Shown in pieces: positions 43,748 to 52,536 of a stretch of 64,000 nucleotides of DNA. The stretch is from CAVVYV01 sp963752585 (GTDB lineage Bacteria; Actinomycetota; Thermoleophilia; Solirubrobacterales; 70-9). Within the stretch, counting starts at the first letter, position 1. The number at the start of each line of letters is the position of its first letter. The DNA is taken from assembly GCA_963752585.1 (NCBI GenBank), contig CAVVYV010000008.1, positions 372,001 through 436,000 on the forward strand, written 5' to 3'. The position numbers were made by a program, and so were the translations under genes. Under the pieces are notes generated by a model that saw nothing but the letters and a program-made list of their open reading frames with translations, did no database searches and was not told the origin of the DNA.

Positions 43748-44399
43748 GGCACCATCACAAACGGCGGCCACAAAAACCGCCGCCGGATCAAAGAAGGCCC
43801 CCGTCCTTGGCAAGCAGTCGAAGGCCGATCTCCCGAAGGCCCTGTTCAGCGAGCCCTTCCACGAGTCGCTGGTGCACGAGGCCGCGCGCGCCGACCTGGC
43901 CGCGCGCCGTCGCGGCACCCACTCGACCCTCACTCGCGGCGAGGTCGCGATGACCACCGCCAAGGCCTGGCGCCAGAAGGGCACCGGTCGCGCCCGCGCG
44001 GGGGCGCTGGGCGTCCCGCACCGCTACGGCGGCGGCGCCGCGTTCGGGCCGAAGCCCCGCCACTACACGGTCAAGGTGAACCGCAAGGCCCGCCGCCGCG
44101 CCCTTCGCGCCGCCCTCACCGTGCACGCGGAACGCGACACGGTCGCCGTCATCGACGGCTCGAGCTTCGAGAAGCCCTCCACCAAGGAGGCGGCAAAGGG
44201 GCTGTCGGCCTGGGGGGCGGGGCGCCCGACCCTGATCGTGCTCTCCTCCGAGGAGGAGGCCGCGGCGAAGAGCTTCCGCAATATCGAGGGGACCACGGTC
44301 GCGCTCGCAACCGCGGCCGGCGTCGCCGACGTGATCGGGGCCGCCTCCCTGGTGATCTCCGAGGCGGCGCTGAAGGAGCTCGAGGGGAGGGTCGGCTGA
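43740..44399 (+). CDS. rplD: 50S ribosomal protein L4, carrying the palindromic peptide near its N-terminus
   Basis: 219 residues from ATG 43740. The core (GTHSTLTRGEVAMT, WRQKGTGRARAG, GPKPRHYTVKVNRKARRRAL) is normal, including the exit-tunnel loop. The N-terminal 20 residues include TAATKTAAGS, encoded by copy 2 of the palindromic element. L4 controls the S10 operon in some bacteria. Confidence 0.95.
   Translation: MAEAPSQTAATKTAAGSKKAPVLGKQSKADLPKALFSEPFHESLVHEAARADLAARRRGTHSTLTRGEVAMTTAKAWRQKGTGRARAGALGVPHRYGGGAAFGPKPRHYTVKVNRKARRRALRAALTVHAERDTVAVIDGSSFEKPSTKEAAKGLSAWGAGRPTLIVLSSEEEAAAKSFRNIEGTTVALATAAGVADVIGAASLVISEAALKELEGRVG
43762..43789 (+). repeat. Palindromic coding element, copy 2 (in rplD)
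   Basis: CGGCGGC (43762-43768), loop CACAAAAACC, GCCGCCG (43779-43785), GATC; preceded by CACAAA. Encodes TAATKTAAGS in the same reading phase as copies 1 and 3. Confidence 0.8.
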
Positions 44400-44695
44400 T
44401 GGACGCGCGACAGGTCCTCGTCCGCCCGGTGGTCTCCGAGAAGAGCTACGCGCTGATGTCCGACGGCAAGTACACGTTCAGGGTTCACGAGCGGGCCCAC
44501 AAGACCCAGATCGCGCACGCGGTCGAGGAGATCTTCGACGTCCACGTGCGCGAGGTGCGCACCTCCAAGGTCAACTCGAAGCCGAAGCGGCGCGGCCTCT
44601 CCAGCGGCCGCTCCCGATCCTGGAAGAAGGCGATCGTGCAGCTCGCCCCGGGCGAGCGGATCGAGCTGTTCGAGGGCGCGGCGGTCGAGGAGTAG
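44399..44695 (+). CDS. rplW: 50S ribosomal protein L23
   Basis: 98 residues from ATG 44399, overlapping the rplD stop by one base. VLVRPVVSEKSYALM start and the VRTSKVNSKPKRRG loop are typical. Part of the trigger-factor/SRP docking site at the tunnel exit. Confidence 0.96.
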   Translation: MDARQVLVRPVVSEKSYALMSDGKYTFRVHERAHKTQIAHAVEEIFDVHVREVRTSKVNSKPKRRGLSSGRSRSWKKAIVQLAPGERIELFEGAAVEE

Positions 44696-44697
44696 TC

Positions 44698-45537
44698 ATG
44701 GCGAACCGAAAGACAAGACCGACCAGCCCCGGGAGGCGCTTCGGCACCTACCAGGTCCGCGAGGAGCTCAGCGGCGCCGAGCCGAGCAAGCGGCTGACCA
44801 AGGGCAAGAAGCGCTCGAGCGGGCGCAACAGCGACGGCCGGGTGACCGCTCGCCATCGAGGCGGCGGCGCGAAGCGGCGCTACCGCCGGATCGACTTCAA
44901 GCGAACCAAGGACGGGGTGCCAGCCCGCGTCGCGACGATCGAGTACGACCCGAACCGGAGCGCCAACATCGCTCTGCTCAACTACGCCGACGGCGAGAAG
45001 CGCTACATCCTCGCGCCGCAGGGGCTGCGGATCGGCGACGAGATCTCCTCCGGCGAGGGCGCCGACATCAGCCCCGGCAACTCCCTGGCGCTGGCGCGGA
45101 TCCCGACCGGGACCGTGGTCCACAACGTCGAGCTGATCCCGGGTCAGGGAGGCCGCCTGGGCCGGGCCGCAGGCACCGCGATCCAGGTGGTCGCGAAGGA
45201 GGGCCCGATGGTGAGCCTGCGGCTTCCCTCGGCGGAGGTGCGGATGGTCCGCGGGGAATGCCGGGCGACGATCGGCAGCCTCTCCAACACCGAGCACCAG
45301 AACGTGAAGATCGGCAAGGCGGGACGGAACCGCCACAAGGGGCGGCGTCCACAGACCCGGGGCGTCGCGATGAATCCGGTCGACCACCCGCACGGCGGCG
45401 GCGAGGCCCACCACACGCCGGGCGGTCACCCGGTTACCCCCTGGGGCAAGCCGACGCTCGGCTATCGGACCCGGAAGAAGGGAAAGCGCTCAGACGAGCT
45501 GATCGTCCGCGGCCGCCGTCGAGGGAAGAGGAAGTGA
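44698..45537 (+). CDS. rplB: 50S ribosomal protein L2
   Basis: 279 residues from ATG 44698. RHRGGGAKRRYRRIDFKR, ALARIPTGTVVHNVEL, and VAMNPVDHPHGGGE (the peptidyl-transferase-proximal His) are complete. Confidence 0.97.
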   Translation: MANRKTRPTSPGRRFGTYQVREELSGAEPSKRLTKGKKRSSGRNSDGRVTARHRGGGAKRRYRRIDFKRTKDGVPARVATIEYDPNRSANIALLNYADGEKRYILAPQGLRIGDEISSGEGADISPGNSLALARIPTGTVVHNVELIPGQGGRLGRAAGTAIQVVAKEGPMVSLRLPSAEVRMVRGECRATIGSLSNTEHQNVKIGKAGRNRHKGRRPQTRGVAMNPVDHPHGGGEAHHTPGGHPVTPWGKPTLGYRTRKKGKRSDELIVRGRRRGKRK

Positions 45538-45544
45538 GTCGCTG

Positions 45545-45826
45545 ATGGGACGCTCGACCAAAAAGGGCCCGTGGGCCGAGGAGCGGCTGATGAAGCGGGT
45601 GGTGGCGATGAACGAGTCCGGCCAGAAGCAGATGGTGAAGACCTGGTCGCGCCAATCAACCGTCTTCCCGGAGATGGTCGGTCACACGATCGCCGTTCAC
45701 GACGGCCGCAAGCACGTCCCCGTCTACATCTCCGAGTCGATGGTCGGCCACAAGCTCGGAGAGTTCGCCCCGACCAGGACGTTTCGCGCCCACTCGGGCG
45801 CCGGCTCGGCCCAGCGAGAGGACTAG
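45545..45826 (+). CDS. rpsS: 30S ribosomal protein S19
   Basis: 93 residues from ATG 45545: RSTKKGPWAEERLMKRV ... VGHKLGEFAPTRTFRAH. Complete, 3 nt before rplV. Confidence 0.96.
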   Translation: MGRSTKKGPWAEERLMKRVVAMNESGQKQMVKTWSRQSTVFPEMVGHTIAVHDGRKHVPVYISESMVGHKLGEFAPTRTFRAHSGAGSAQRED

Positions 45827-45829
45827 CGG

Positions 45830-46491
45830 ATGGCTGAGGACAAGGACACGAAGCAGAAGGGCACCGACGCCGGATCGAAGGCGAGCGGGTCGAAGGCACC
45901 TGCGAAGAAGCCTGCCCGCACAAAGTCGGCGGCCACAAAGACCGCTGCCGGATCTACCCCTGCGAAGAAGCCTGCGGCGAAGAAGCCCGCGGCGAAGCAA
46001 GCCCGCCCCGAAGCCAAAGACCGAGGCGAAGCCGAAGACCCAGGCGAAGCCGAAGGCCGAGACCAAGCCGAAAACACCTGCAAAGCCGAGGCCTGAGAAG
46101 GCCGAGACCGAAGCCGAAGGCCGAAGCGAAGCCCAGCCCCAAGCCCACGAAGCCGCCGGTGGTCAACGCCCGCGCCCGCTACGTCCGGGTGGCGCCCCGG
46201 AAGGCCCGCCTGGTCGCCAACCAGGTCCGCGGCATGCACGTGGACGACGCGAAGACGCTGCTCCGCTTCTCGACCCGCGGAGCCGCCCGCGACATCGCAA
46301 AGCTGATCGATTCCGCCACCGCCAACGCGGAGGCGAACCACGACCTGGTCGCCGACGAGCTGCTGGTCGCCGACATCACGGTCGACGAGGGCCCGACGCT
46401 GCGCCGCTACCGGCCTCGAGCGCTGGGCCGGGCGACCCGGATCAACAAGCGAACCAGCCACATCCACGTGGCGCTGACGCCGGAGGACTGA
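45830..46491 (+). CDS. rplV: 50S ribosomal protein L22 with long histone-H1-like N-terminal extension, two indels
   Basis: The ribosomal part (ARYVRVAPRKARLVANQVRG ... HIHVALTPED) occupies the last ~108 residues, from about nt 46162. ATG 45830 starts a ~110-residue tail rich in Lys, Ala and Pro: SKAPAKKPARTK, the SAATKTAAGS insert, PAKKPAAKKPAAK, then, after correcting indels near 46000 and 46110, KPAPKPKTEAKPKTQAKPKA and KPKAEAKPSPKPTKPP. This resembles the C-terminal tails of H1/HU-like DNA- or RNA-binding proteins. The tail would extend from the L22 N-terminus toward the ribosome surface. GTG 46159 is an alternative start giving a normal-sized L22. Confidence 0.88.
45926..45954 (+). repeat. 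Palindromic coding element, copy 3 (in rplV)
   Basis: CGGCGGC (45927-45933), loop CACAAAGACC, GCTGCCG (45944-45950), GATC; preceded by CACAAAGT. The single C-to-T change gives a G-U wobble, so the stem is kept. Encodes SAATKTAAGS. Confidence 0.8.
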
Positions 46492-46498
46492 GGAGACG

Positions 46499-47152
46499 AT
46501 GGGACAGAAGATCCACCCCGAGGGATTCCGGGTCGGCTACATCCACGACTGGAAGTCGAACTGGTTCAACGAGCGCGACTTCGCCGACTTCCTCAACGAG
46601 GACCTGGTGATCCGCTCGCACATCGAGAACAAGCTCTCGCACGCCGGCCTCTCCAAGATCACGATCGTGAAGGGCTCCGGCGAGGTCGAGGTCGACATCT
46701 CCACCGCGAGGCCCGGGATCGTGATCGGCAAGTCCGGCAGCGAGGTCGACGCCCTCCGGCGCGAGCTCCACAAGCTCACCGGGAAGCCGGTCAAGGTCAA
46801 CATCAAGGAGATCAAGCGCCCCGAGCTCGACGCGAAGCTGGTCGCCCAGTCGATCGCCGAGCAGCTCCAGAACCGGGTCGCCTTCCGCCGGGCGATGAAG
46901 CGCGCCCTGACCTCGGCGATGCGCTCCGGCGCCAAGGGGGTCAAGGTCCAGGTCTCGGGCCGCCTCGGCGGCTCCGAGATGGCGCGGACCGAGGGCTACT
47001 CGGACGGGCGGGTTCCCCTGCACACCCTGCGCGCCGACATCGACTACGGCTTCATCGAGGCCCGCACGACCACCGGCCGGATCGGGGTCAAGTGCTGGAT
47101 CAACAAGGGCGAGGTGATGCCCGAGGGCTACCGCTCGGAGCAGGCACGATGA
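46499..47152 (+). CDS. rpsC: 30S ribosomal protein S3
   Basis: 217 residues from ATG 46499. MGQKIHPEGFRVGYI start, KH domain GIVIGKSGSEVDALR (GxxG near residues 77-90), and ARTEGYSDGRVPLHTLRADI of the C-terminal domain. Complete. Confidence 0.97.
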   Translation: MGQKIHPEGFRVGYIHDWKSNWFNERDFADFLNEDLVIRSHIENKLSHAGLSKITIVKGSGEVEVDISTARPGIVIGKSGSEVDALRRELHKLTGKPVKVNIKEIKRPELDAKLVAQSIAEQLQNRVAFRRAMKRALTSAMRSGAKGVKVQVSGRLGGSEMARTEGYSDGRVPLHTLRADIDYGFIEARTTTGRIGVKCWINKGEVMPEGYRSEQAR

Positions 47153-47167
47153 GGAGGACGGGCGCTG

Positions 47168-47590
47168 ATGTTGATGCCGAAGCGGGTCCGCTACCGCAAG
47201 CAGATGCGCGGCCGGCGCCGGGGCTACTCGAAGGGCGGGACCACGGTCGCCTTCGGCGAGTACGGGCTGAAGGCGCTCGACCGCGGCTGGATCACCAACC
47301 GCCAGATCGAGGCCGCCCGCGTCGCGATGACCCGGAAGATCAAGCGCGGAGGAAAGGTCTGGATCAACATCTTTCCCGACAAGCCGGTGACCAAGAAGCC
47401 GGCCGAGACCCGGATGGGCTCCGGCAAGGGCAACCCCGAGGGCTGGGTCGCCGTGGTCAAGCCCGGGCGAGTGCTGTTCGAGCTGGCGGGCGTTCCCGAG
47501 GACCTGGCGAAGGACGCGATGCGACTCGCCGGCCACAAGCTCCCGATCCGGACGAAGATCGTCCGCCGCGAAGGCGCGGAGCAGAGCTGA
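47168..47590 (+). CDS. rplP: 50S ribosomal protein L16
   Basis: 140 residues from ATG 47168: MLMPKRVRYRKQMRGRRRG ... MGSGKGNPEGWVAVVKPGR. Complete; includes the conserved Arg-rich A-site loop. Confidence 0.97.
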   Translation: MLMPKRVRYRKQMRGRRRGYSKGGTTVAFGEYGLKALDRGWITNRQIEAARVAMTRKIKRGGKVWINIFPDKPVTKKPAETRMGSGKGNPEGWVAVVKPGRVLFELAGVPEDLAKDAMRLAGHKLPIRTKIVRREGAEQS

Positions 47591-47592
47591 CG

Positions 47593-47805
47593 ATGAAGGC
47601 CGCCGAGGCGCACAACATGCGTGACGACGAGCTGGTCGAGCGGCTGAAACAGGCGCGCGAGGAGCAGTTCGCCCTCCGGCTCCAGCACGCCACCGGCGAG
47701 CTCGAGAACACCTCGCGGATCGGCGAGGCGCGCCGGGACGTCGCCAAGCTGCTGACCGTGGCCAAGGAGCGCGGGATCGACCTCGAACGAGAGCTGAGAG
47801 CGTGA
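47593..47805 (+). CDS. rpmC: 50S ribosomal protein L29
   Basis: 70 residues from ATG 47593: AHNMRDDELVERLKQAREEQF, then ENTSRIGEARRDVAKLLTV. Stop TGA overlaps the ATG of rpsQ (TGATG). Confidence 0.95.
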   Translation: MKAAEAHNMRDDELVERLKQAREEQFALRLQHATGELENTSRIGEARRDVAKLLTVAKERGIDLERELRA

Positions 47806-48536
47806 TGGCCGAGGAAGAGAAGAACGAGCAGACCGAGCAGGAAGAGCAGGCCGAGGAGAAGGCTCCCGAGGCGGAGGCTCCCGAGGCGGACGCTCCCGAG
47901 GCGGAGGCCGAGGAGAAGGCTCCCGCGGCGGAGGCCGAGGCCCCTGCCGAGGAGACTCCCGCCGAGGAGGAAGAGCCTCCCGCTGAGGAGGAAGAGGCTC
48001 CCGCTGAGGAGGAAGAGGCTCCCGCTGAGGAGGAAGAGGCTCCGGCCGAGGAGGCCCCGGCCGAAGCCGGGGAGACCGTCGACGAAGAGGCCGGCGACTG
48101 GAAGGCCCGCCGGCGACTGGAGCGCTCGCGGCGCTCCGGCGAGGCCGGTCCGCAGCGCAGCGCCGAGGAGCGCGCCGGCGGGCGCGCCCAGCGCCGCGCC
48201 CTCGCGGGTCGCGGCCGCAGCTCCTACCGGCGCAAGCAGCGCACCAAGGACGGCCGGGGGGAGGGAACCCCGCCGGCGGAGCGCCGCTCGGCCGGGCGCA
48301 AGGTCCGCCAGGGCCGGGTGGTCTCGAGCAAGCCCGACAAGACGATCACGGTCCAGATCGACGTCGTCCGGCGACACACCAGCTACGAGAAGATCATCCG
48401 CCACTCGAGCACCCTCCACGCCCACGACGAGCAGAACGAGGCGAACCAGGGCGACCTCGTCCGGGTGGTCGAGACCAGGCCGCTGTCGCGGACGAAGCGC
48501 TGGCGCCTGGTCCAGATCCTGGAGAAGGCGAAGTGA
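47805..48536 (+). CDS. rpsQ: 30S ribosomal protein S17 with ~160-residue acidic/basic N-terminal extension
   Basis: ATG 47805 gives 243 residues against the usual 80-110. The S17 OB-fold is only the last ~80 residues (RKVRQGRVVSSKPDKTITVQ ... RWRLVQILEKAK). Before it lie ~95 residues almost wholly of Glu, Ala and Pro, including three 21-bp tandem copies coding EEAPAEE, then a basic Arg/Ser stretch (RRRLERSRRSGEAGP, RAQRRALAGRGRSSYRRKQR). The frame is continuous, so this is not a frameshift product, although an internal start could also be used. Confidence 0.88.
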   Translation: MAEEEKNEQTEQEEQAEEKAPEAEAPEADAPEAEAEEKAPAAEAEAPAEETPAEEEEPPAEEEEAPAEEEEAPAEEEEAPAEEAPAEAGETVDEEAGDWKARRRLERSRRSGEAGPQRSAEERAGGRAQRRALAGRGRSSYRRKQRTKDGRGEGTPPAERRSAGRKVRQGRVVSSKPDKTITVQIDVVRRHTSYEKIIRHSSTLHAHDEQNEANQGDLVRVVETRPLSRTKRWRLVQILEKAK

Positions 48537-48540
48537 TCCT

Positions 48541-48909
48541 GTGATCCAGCAGGAGTCAAAGCTGAGGGTGGCCGACAACTCCGGCGCCCGCGAGATCCTC
48601 TGCATCCGGGTGAAGGGCGGCTCTCACCGCCGCTACGCCCGGGTCGGCGACGTGATCACCGCGACCGTGAAGCAGGCGACCCCGCACGGGGGCGTCCGCA
48701 AGGGCGAGGTGGTCGAGGCGGTGGTCGTCCGCACCCGCAAGCAGCTCGGGCGCCAGGACGGGACCTACATCGCCTTCGACGAGAACGCCGCCGTCCTGAT
48801 CGACCCCCAGGGGGCCCCCCGCGGCACCCGGATCTTCGGGCCGGTCGCCCGCGAGCTCCGGGAGAAGAACTTCATGCGGATCGTCTCCCTCGCCCCGGAG
48901 GTCCTCTGA
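48541..48909 (+). CDS. rplN: 50S ribosomal protein L14
   Basis: 122 residues, exact family length, from GTG 48541: MIQQESKLRVADNSGAREIL ... RIVSLAPEVL. Overlaps rplX by one base. Confidence 0.97.
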   Translation: MIQQESKLRVADNSGAREILCIRVKGGSHRRYARVGDVITATVKQATPHGGVRKGEVVEAVVVRTRKQLGRQDGTYIAFDENAAVLIDPQGAPRGTRIFGPVARELREKNFMRIVSLAPEVL

Positions 48910-49247
48910 TGGCGAGGGGGATGCGGGTGCGCAAGGACGACAACGTGGTCGTGACCGGCGGCAAGGACCGCGGCAAGACCGGCAAGGTGATCCGGACCGA
49001 TCCGAAGCGCGGCTTCGTCTTCGTCGAGGGGCTGAACATCGTCAAGCGGCACCAGCGGCCGCGCTCGGTCAAGGACGCCCAGAAGGGCGGCGAGGTCGGC
49101 GGGATCATCGAGAAGGAGGGGCCGATCCACGCCTCCAACGTGATGCTCCTCGATCCGTCCGACAACAAGCCGACCCGGGTGAGGATCGACCGCTCGGGCG
49201 GAAAGCGAAAGCGGGTCTCGGCCCGGACCGGAACGGCATTCGAGTGA
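48909..49247 (+). CDS. rplX: 50S ribosomal protein L24
   Basis: 112 residues from ATG 48909. KOW motif VVVTGGKDRGKTGKV, then GLNIVKRHQRP. Complete. Confidence 0.96.
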   Translation: MARGMRVRKDDNVVVTGGKDRGKTGKVIRTDPKRGFVFVEGLNIVKRHQRPRSVKDAQKGGEVGGIIEKEGPIHASNVMLLDPSDNKPTRVRIDRSGGKRKRVSARTGTAFE

Positions 49248-49251
49248 TCAG

Positions 49252-50107
49252 ATGATGGAAGCGGCTACAGAGCAGCAGACGCAGGCGGCTCCGCCGCCCC
49301 GGCTGCGCGAGCGCTACGAGCAGGAGGTGAAGCCCGAGCTCGTCAAGCGGTTCGGCTACTCGACCCCGATGGCGGTGCCGACCCTGGAGAAGATCACCCT
49401 GAACATGGGGATCGGCGAGGCGAAGCAGAACACCAACATGCTCGAGGCGGCCACCGAGCAGCTGGCGACGATCGCCGGGCAGCACCCCAGCGTGCGCCGG
49501 GCGAAGAAGTCGATCGCCTCGTTCAAGGTCCGCGAGGGGATGCCGGTCGGCGTCGCGGTCACCCTCCGGCGCGCCCGGATGTGGGAGTTCCTCGACCGCC
49601 TCACCTCGATCGCCGTCCCCCGGATCCGCGACTTCCGCGGGCTCAGCCCGCGCTCCTTCGACGGGCGCGGCAACTACTCGATGGGGATCCGCGAGCAGAT
49701 CATCTTCCCCGAGGTCGACTACGACTCGATCGACGAGGTTCGCGGGCTCGACGTCACGATCACCACCACCGCCGCCACCGACGAGGAGGCGTTCGCGCTG
49801 CTCGACGGGCTCGGGATGCCGTTCTCGGCGGAGGGGAGGCCGGGCGAGGCTGACGCCGAGGCGGAGGCCGAGGAGGAGCGCCGCAAGGAGGAGGCCCGCC
49901 AGCGCGCCGAGGCCGAGGCGGCCGCGCTCGAGCAGCTCAAGGAGGAGAACCCGGAGGCCTACGCCAAGCGCGAGCGGCCCGAGGAGGGCGAGGAGGGCGA
50001 GGAGGGCGCCGAGGGCGAGGCCCCCGCCGCGCCGAGGGCGGACGGCGAGTCGAAGGACTCCGGCGGACTCCGGCAAAGACGAGACTTCAGGCAAGGAAGG
50101 GAACTGA
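49252..50107 (+). CDS. rplE: 50S ribosomal protein L5 with long acidic C-terminal tail, one indel at its end
   Basis: ATG 49252 (or 49255). Normal L5 spans ~190 residues (LEKITLNMGIGEAK, RRAKKSIASFKVREGMPVG, DFRGLSPRSFDGRGNY). A ~95-residue Glu/Ala coiled-coil-like tail follows (AEEERRKEEARQRAEAEAAA). Uncorrected, the frame runs straight into rpsN. Restoring one base near 50070 gives KDETSGKEGN and TGA 50105-50107, which overlaps the rpsN ATG like other junctions here, so the apparent L5-S14 fusion is best read as an indel. Confidence 0.9.
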
Positions 50108-50292
50108 TGGCGAAGACATCGCAAAAGGTGCGCCAATCGCGCACTCCCAAGTTCAAGACGCGCGGCTACAACCGCTGCCGGCGCTGCGGCCGGCCCCGCG
50201 CCTACTACCGCAAGTTCGGCCTCTGCCGGATATGCCTGCGCGACGCCGCCCACCAGGGCTACGTCCCGGGGATGACCAAGTCGAGCTGGTGA
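50107..50292 (+). CDS. rpsN: 30S ribosomal protein S14, type Z (zinc-binding)
   Basis: 61 residues from ATG 50107. CRRCGRPRAYYRKFGLCRIC gives the four zinc-binding cysteines. Length and sequence fit the short type-Z protein. Confidence 0.95.
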   Translation: MAKTSQKVRQSRTPKFKTRGYNRCRRCGRPRAYYRKFGLCRICLRDAAHQGYVPGMTKSSW

Positions 50293-50309
50293 GGCGGCGG
50301 TGATGACCG

Positions 50310-50705
50310 ATGCTGACCGACCCGATCTCCGATTACCTGACCCGGATCCGCAACGCCCTCCAGGCAGAGCACGAGGAGGTGGAGATCCCCTCCTCGCGGC
50401 TGAAGCGGGAGATGTCGCGGATCCTCAAGGAGCAGGGCTACATCACCGACTTCTCGGTCGACCAGGGCGACGTCGGCGAGGTGCTCCGGCTGAAGCTCCG
50501 CTACACCGAGGAGCGCAGCCCGGTGATCACCGGGATGGAGCGGGTCTCGCGCCCCGGCCGCCGCCGGTATGTTGCGAACAAGGACGTGCCGCGCGTCTTC
50601 GGCGGCATGGGAACCACGATCGTCTCCACCTCCTCGGGGGTGATGACGGGCCACGAGGCCCGCAAGCGCGGAGTCGGCGGCGAGGTGGTCGCCTACGTCT
50701 GGTGA
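50310..50705 (+). CDS. rpsH: 30S ribosomal protein S8
   Basis: 131 residues from ATG 50310: DPISDYLTRIRNALQAEHEE ... VSTSSGVMTGHEARKRGVGG. Complete. In many bacteria S8 represses the spc operon. Confidence 0.97.
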   Translation: MLTDPISDYLTRIRNALQAEHEEVEIPSSRLKREMSRILKEQGYITDFSVDQGDVGEVLRLKLRYTEERSPVITGMERVSRPGRRRYVANKDVPRVFGGMGTTIVSTSSGVMTGHEARKRGVGGEVVAYVW

Positions 50706-50717
50706 GGAACTGAGCCG

Positions 50718-51251
50718 ATGAGCCGAATTGGAAGACAGCCAATCGCGATTCCCGACGGCGTCGACGTCGAGGTGAAGCCGGGCGCGGTCAAGGTGAAGGG
50801 CCCGAAGGGCGAGCTCACCCAGGTCGTCAGCCGCGAGATGAAGGTCGCCGTGGACGACGGCACCCTGACGGTCGAGCGCCCGACCGATCGCGGCGAGCAC
50901 CGCGCCCTCCACGGCCTCACCCGCAGCCTGATCGCGAACATGGTCCAGGGCGTGACCGAGGGCTACGAGCGCCGCCTGGAGATCCAGGGGGTCGGCTACC
51001 GCGCCCAGCTCAAGGGCAAGGCGCTCGAGATGTCGCTCGGCTTCTCGCACCCGGTCACGGTCCAGGCGCCCGACGGGATCGAGTTCGAGGTCCCGCAGCC
51101 GACCGAGGTCGTGGTCCGGGGGATCGACAAGCAGCTGGTCGGCGAGATCGCGGCCCGGATCCGCAAGAACCGGCCGCCCGAGCCCTACAAGGGCAAGGGG
51201 GTTCGCTACGCGGGCGAGCACGTCCCCCGCAAGGTCGGAAAGCGGGCCTGA
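50718..51251 (+). CDS. rplF: 50S ribosomal protein L6
   Basis: 177 residues from ATG 50718: MSRIGRQPIAIPDGVDVEV ... PEPYKGKGVRYAGEHVPRK. Complete. Confidence 0.97.
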   Translation: MSRIGRQPIAIPDGVDVEVKPGAVKVKGPKGELTQVVSREMKVAVDDGTLTVERPTDRGEHRALHGLTRSLIANMVQGVTEGYERRLEIQGVGYRAQLKGKALEMSLGFSHPVTVQAPDGIEFEVPQPTEVVVRGIDKQLVGEIAARIRKNRPPEPYKGKGVRYAGEHVPRKVGKRA

Positions 51252-51254
51252 GCG

Positions 51255-51609
51255 ATGGCCGTCCTGACCAAGCCACAGCAGAGGCTGCGCCGGCGCCGCC
51301 GGGTCCGCGCCCGGATCCGGGGCAGCGCCGAGCGCCCCCGCCTCTCGGTCTACCGATCCAACCGCGGCGTCTTCGCCCAGCTGATCGACGACCAGGCCGG
51401 ACAAGACCCTCGCCGCCGTCAACTGGACCGAGGCCGAGCTGCGCGGCAGCTCCCCGATGGAGCAGGCGAAGAAGGCGGGCGAGCTGCTCGCCAAGCGTGC
51501 CACCGACGCCGGGGTCTCCACCTGCGTCTTCGACCGCGGCGGATACCGCTATCACGGCCGGGTAAAGGCGCTGGCCGAGGGCGCTCGCGAAGGCGGGTTG
51601 AAGTTCTGA
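51255..51609 (+). CDS. rplR: 50S ribosomal protein L18, one frameshift
   Basis: ATG 51255. RARIRGSAERPRLSVYRSN is L18. An extra A near 51405 shifts the frame; corrected it continues GKTLAAVNWTEAELRG, AKKAGELLAKRATDAGV and FDRGGYRYHGRVKALAEGAR to TGA 51607-51609, overlapping the rpsE ATG. 5S rRNA-binding protein. Confidence 0.9.
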
Positions 51610-52357
51610 TGCGCGCCCGGCCGACACGCCACTCCGCTACCTTCACCTGTCCGATGGCTGTAGAGACCGTCAGCCCAAAGGGTCTCGACCTCCAGGAGCG
51701 GGTGATCGAGATCAACCGCGTCGCCAAGGTGGTCAAGGGCGGCCGCCGCTTCTCGTTCACCGCCCTGGTCGCGGTCGGGGACGAGGACTCGGTGGTCGGG
51801 ATCGGCTACGGCAAGGCGCGCGAGGTGCCCCTGGCGATCCAGAAGGCGGTCGAGAACGCTCGCAAGAACCTGATCCGGGTGCCGAAGTACGGCCAGACGA
51901 TCACCCACCGGGTGATCGGCCGCTTCGGCGCCGGCCACGTGGTCCTGCGCCCGGCCAGCCCCGGTACCGGGGTGATCGCCGGCGGCGGCGTCCGCGCCGT
52001 GCTCGAGCTCGGTGGAATCCGCGACGTGCTCACCAAGAGCATCGGCACCCAGAACCCGATCAACCTGGTGAAGGCGACGATGGAGGGCCTCCACACCCTG
52101 CGGCGGCCCGAGGACGTGGCGAAGCTGCGCGGGATCTCCGTGCGCGAGGTGCTCGGGGTCGGCGCCGCGGACGGCGCGGCGGCCGAGGCCGCTGACGAAG
52201 GCGGCCCGCGGTCGAGTCCAGCCGCCCGCGGCCACGAGACCAGCCAGCCCGCCGATCAAGCTGCGGGCCCCGCTGAACGGCGAAGCTCCGCCGGAGGCCC
52301 CGGCCGAGGCGGTCGCCCGCGCCGCCGAGCCCCGAGGCCCCCAAGGAGGGCTCCTGA
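51609..52357 (+). CDS. rpsE: 30S ribosomal protein S5 with C-terminal extension, frameshifted tail
   Basis: ATG 51609 overlaps the rplR stop; ATG 51654 is an alternative. Core: LQERVIEINRVAKVVKGGRR, GYGKAREVPLAIQKAVENAR, RPASPGTGVIAGGGVRAVLE. After residue ~185 the C-terminal tail has about two indels (near 52195 and 52333); corrected it ends AEPEAPKEGS at TGA 52355-52357, overlapping the rpmD start. The ~55-residue Ala/Pro/Glu tail is longer than usual. Confidence 0.9.
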
Positions 52358-52536
52358 TGGCCGAGATCCAGCTGAGGCAGGTGCGCTCGAGCAACGGCGT
52401 CTCGCCGAGTCAGCGCGAGACCCTGCGCTCGCTCGGACTCGGCCGGATCGGGCGCCGGTCCAGCCATCCCGACTCCCCCCAGTTTCAGGGGATGCTGCGC
52501 GTCGTCCGCCACCTGGTCGAGGTCGAGAATGGCTGA
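52357..52536 (+). CDS. rpmD: 50S ribosomal protein L30
   Basis: 59 residues from ATG 52357: IQLRQVRSSNGVSPSQRETL, then LRVVRHLVEVENG. Overlaps rplO by 8 nt. Confidence 0.93.
   Translation: MAEIQLRQVRSSNGVSPSQRETLRSLGLGRIGRRSSHPDSPQFQGMLRVVRHLVEVENG

Noticed and set aside
49252..50292. L5-S14 fusion protein
   Set aside because: One restored base near 50070 gives a TGA that overlaps the rpsN ATG, like the other junctions of this operon. An indel is the simpler explanation.
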